From the NCBI GenBank assembly GCA_002791435.1, contig PFXB01000118.1, positions 213-5,364 on the forward strand: 5,152 bases of DNA, given 5' to 3'. This document shows, in pieces, positions 3,529 to 5,152 of this stretch; position 1 is the stretch's first letter, and each line of letters opens with the position of its first letter. This stretch comes from a candidate division WWE3 bacterium CG_4_9_14_3_um_filter_43_9 (GTDB lineage: Bacteria > Patescibacteriota > CPR3 > GCA-002780085). Made by a program: the position numbers and the translations under genes. The notes beneath the pieces are model-generated. The model was not told the origin of the DNA, did no database searches, and saw only the letters and a list, made by a program, of their open reading frames with translations.

Positions 3529-5152
3529 ATGCCCAACTGCAAACTAAACTCTGAAAAATTTTTGACTTTTATCTCAACATTTTTAGAAAGCCTTTTTTTG
3601 CTTTTGATTTTGATGGTTCCTCTGAGTGTCACCCTTTTTACCAGCGAACTTTTCGAGTGGCCCAAGATGATGTTGACCTATCTTTTTACGATTCTCATCC
3701 TCTTTCTTTTCTTACTTAGATCTTTTTTACAACGCAAAATCGCACTTTATCCCACCCCTTTTGAGAAATTCATCCTGCCGTTTTTGATGCTGCTCACTCT
3801 TTCCACCCTATTTTCGCTCAATTTTTATACCTCCTTTTGGGGTTACTACAGTCGTTTTAACGGCAGCCTGTTGTCGTGGTTTTCCTATTTTATTCTGTTC
3901 TATGTTTTCCTGGCAGTTTTTAAAACCAAAGAGCAGCTTTCCCGTTTCCTCCATTTTCTTTTAGCTTCTGCCGCCATAGTTTCCATCTATGCGGTTTTGC
4001 AAAAACTGGGAATCGATAAAAACTTCTGGGTGCAACATTCTTGGGAAAGGGTTTTTTCGACACTCGGCCAACCTAACTGGCTGGCGGCTTTTTTGGACGG
4101 CGTTATCCCCATAGCCTTGGCTTTTTTCCTCATCAAATCGTCGGAGCTGATCAAATTCTGCTGCATCAAGCAAATTTTCAAACTCAGGCTGAAAGGTTGG
4201 CTTTCGGTTTTGGCTTTGCTCTCTCTGCTTATTCTTTTTGCCTTCTCTCTAATTTTCACCCAGTCGCGCAGCGGGATTGCGGGACTTTTAGGTGCGTTAG
4301 GTTGTGGGGTTTTCATTTTGATTATTAAATTGAAGAGTAAGTTGAAGCTTTTTTTGCTCGGCCTGCTTATTTTCGCCACGGCCTTTTTAGCTCTGACTAA
4401 ATCCTCCTCGATTAGCTCCTTTCTGACTGAAGCCGAAACCACTCGCATCCGCCTCATTGTCTGGCAGGGAACTTTAAATCTAATTGCAGCCCATCCAATT
4501 TTAGGCACCGGACCTGAGACTTTTGCCTACGCTTTTCTGCCTTTCCGCCCGGCCCAGCTTAATCAAACATCTGAGTGGGATTTTGTTTTCAACAAGCCTC
4601 ATAATGAAGATCTCGGCATTGCGGCCGGCAGCGGTCTCCCCGGTTTGATTTTATATATCGCTTTCAGCGTGGCGTTAAGTTTTAGAACGCTTAAATTTTT
4701 GCTTAAGGAAAAAGTCGATTCCACCTGGTTTTTGGTCTGGGGAATTTTAATGGCAGAGGCAACGCTTTGGATTACCAATTTTTTCGGCTTTTCGGTGGTT
4801 GTAACGCAACTGCTGTTTGTTTTATTGGCGGCCTGCCTTTTAATTTTAGTCTCAAGCCGCCAGCCTGCGAAGTTTAAGGAATATCACTTGAGCACAATTT
4901 TACGAAACGTCGGCTTGGCTTTTACGATGGTCGCCACCGTTTTGGCGTTACTTTTCTGGTCACGTTTTTGGCTGGCTGAAGTCGCTTTTGTGCAGGGAAA
5001 AAGTTACCTGGACTCTGATCCTGCGGCGGCTTTCAAAAAATTACAATTGACGGTCAAACTCAATCCTTGGGAGCCGCGCTATCGGGAAAAATTAGCGCAA
5101 GCCTATGCTAAGGCGGCGGCAACCGACGGGAATCAGCGCCCGGAATTGATCA
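3529..5152 (+). CDS. O-antigen ligase/polymerase-family membrane protein with TPR-like C-terminus, 3' end outside the window
   Basis: The frame from ATG 3529 stays open for 541 codons to the window edge, so the C-terminus is missing. About ten or more hydrophobic helices are spread over residues 15-475, the layout of the Wzy/WaaL (O-antigen ligase) family. Conserved elements appear in order: SLNFYTSFWGYYSRFNG (about 96-112), FSTLGQPNWLAAFLDG (about 176-191), TQSRSG at 244-249 with the family's Arg247, RIRLIVWQGTL (306-316), HPILGTGPETF (322-332) and the large external-loop motif NKPHNEDLGIAAGSGLPG around His358. Arg and His at these places are important in known ligases. After the last helix, residues from about 483 (AEVAFVQGKSYLDSDPAAAF, then KLNPWEPRY) look like TPR helices, common in ligase-family proteins of candidate phyla. 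It would polymerise or transfer lipid-linked glycans on the outer face of the membrane; ligase versus polymerase, and the acceptor, cannot be told from sequence. No Shine-Dalgarno sequence precedes the start; TTG at 3514 is an alternative, and the next Met is residue 29. Confidence 0.87.
   Translation, partial: MPNCKLNSEKFLTFISTFLESLFLLLILMVPLSVTLFTSELFEWPKMMLTYLFTILILFLFLLRSFLQRKIALYPTPFEKFILPFLMLLTLSTLFSLNFYTSFWGYYSRFNGSLLSWFSYFILFYVFLAVFKTKEQLSRFLHFLLASAAIVSIYAVLQKLGIDKNFWVQHSWERVFSTLGQPNWLAAFLDGVIPIALAFFLIKSSELIKFCCIKQIFKLRLKGWLSVLALLSLLILFAFSLIFTQSRSGIAGLLGALGCGVFILIIKLKSKLKLFLLGLLIFATAFLALTKSSSISSFLTEAETTRIRLIVWQGTLNLIAAHPILGTGPETFAYAFLPFRPAQLNQTSEWDFVFNKPHNEDLGIAAGSGLPGLILYIAFSVALSFRTLKFLLKEKVDSTWFLVWGILMAEATLWITNFFGFSVVVTQLLFVLLAACLLILVSSRQPAKFKEYHLSTILRNVGLAFTMVATVLALLFWSRFWLAEVAFVQGKSYLDSDPAAAFKKLQLTVKLNPWEPRYREKLAQAYAKAAATDGNQRPELI

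Noticed and set aside
3961..4508. Minus-strand open frames at 3987-4508 and 3961-4173
   Set aside because: The plus-strand frame is open for 541 codons with O-antigen ligase motifs; the antisense product is Lys/Ser-rich with no motif.

Overview
The window looks like a chromosomal segment from an uncultivated bacterium of the Candidate Phyla Radiation (Patescibacteria), possibly a Microgenomates-type lineage. This placement is an inference from overall character: short tightly packed genes of unknown function, weak or missing Shine-Dalgarno sites, a probable leaderless start, a cell-envelope polyprenyl/polysaccharide gene pair, and intergenic gaps filled with small palindromic repeats. TGA terminates three of the genes, so the standard bacterial code applies rather than the recoded TGA of Gracilibacteria and relatives. 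No rRNA or marker gene is present to prove the lineage.

Left part (1-1922, minus strand): a compact four-gene operon read right to left. It starts from a good extended -10 promoter (TGTTATAAT) so close to the first ATG that the transcript is probably leaderless. The order is a membrane-anchored, OB-fold-like extracytoplasmic protein (1467-1922), a small soluble protein of unknown function (1089-1445), a seven-transmembrane protein without an output domain (381-1073), and a zinc-metallopeptidase-like protein with HELLH (1-384, cut by the window edge). The 7TM and peptidase genes share an ATGA stop/start overlap. No family name covers this set as a unit, and it is the best candidate here for an undescribed system, perhaps envelope sensing coupled to proteolysis.

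Middle (1923-2334): a 412-base divergent intergenic region. It holds heptamer-phased AT-rich sequence, an inverted pair of 23-nt hairpin units whose two copies differ by compensatory base changes, and two smaller palindromes.

Right part (2335-5152, plus strand): a complete UbiA-superfamily prenyltransferase of the decaprenyl-phosphate phosphoribosyltransferase type (2335-3249), then a large O-antigen ligase/polymerase-like membrane protein (3529 to the window end, truncated) with a TPR-like C-terminal region. Together they suggest lipid-linked sugar synthesis and glycan polymerisation or transfer at the envelope. The 279-base gap between them holds a second, unrelated inverted pair of hairpin units (again with compensatory differences), a roughly 100-nt multi-branched inverted-repeat structure, and a four-copy TTTTGAC heptamer tract just before the ligase start.
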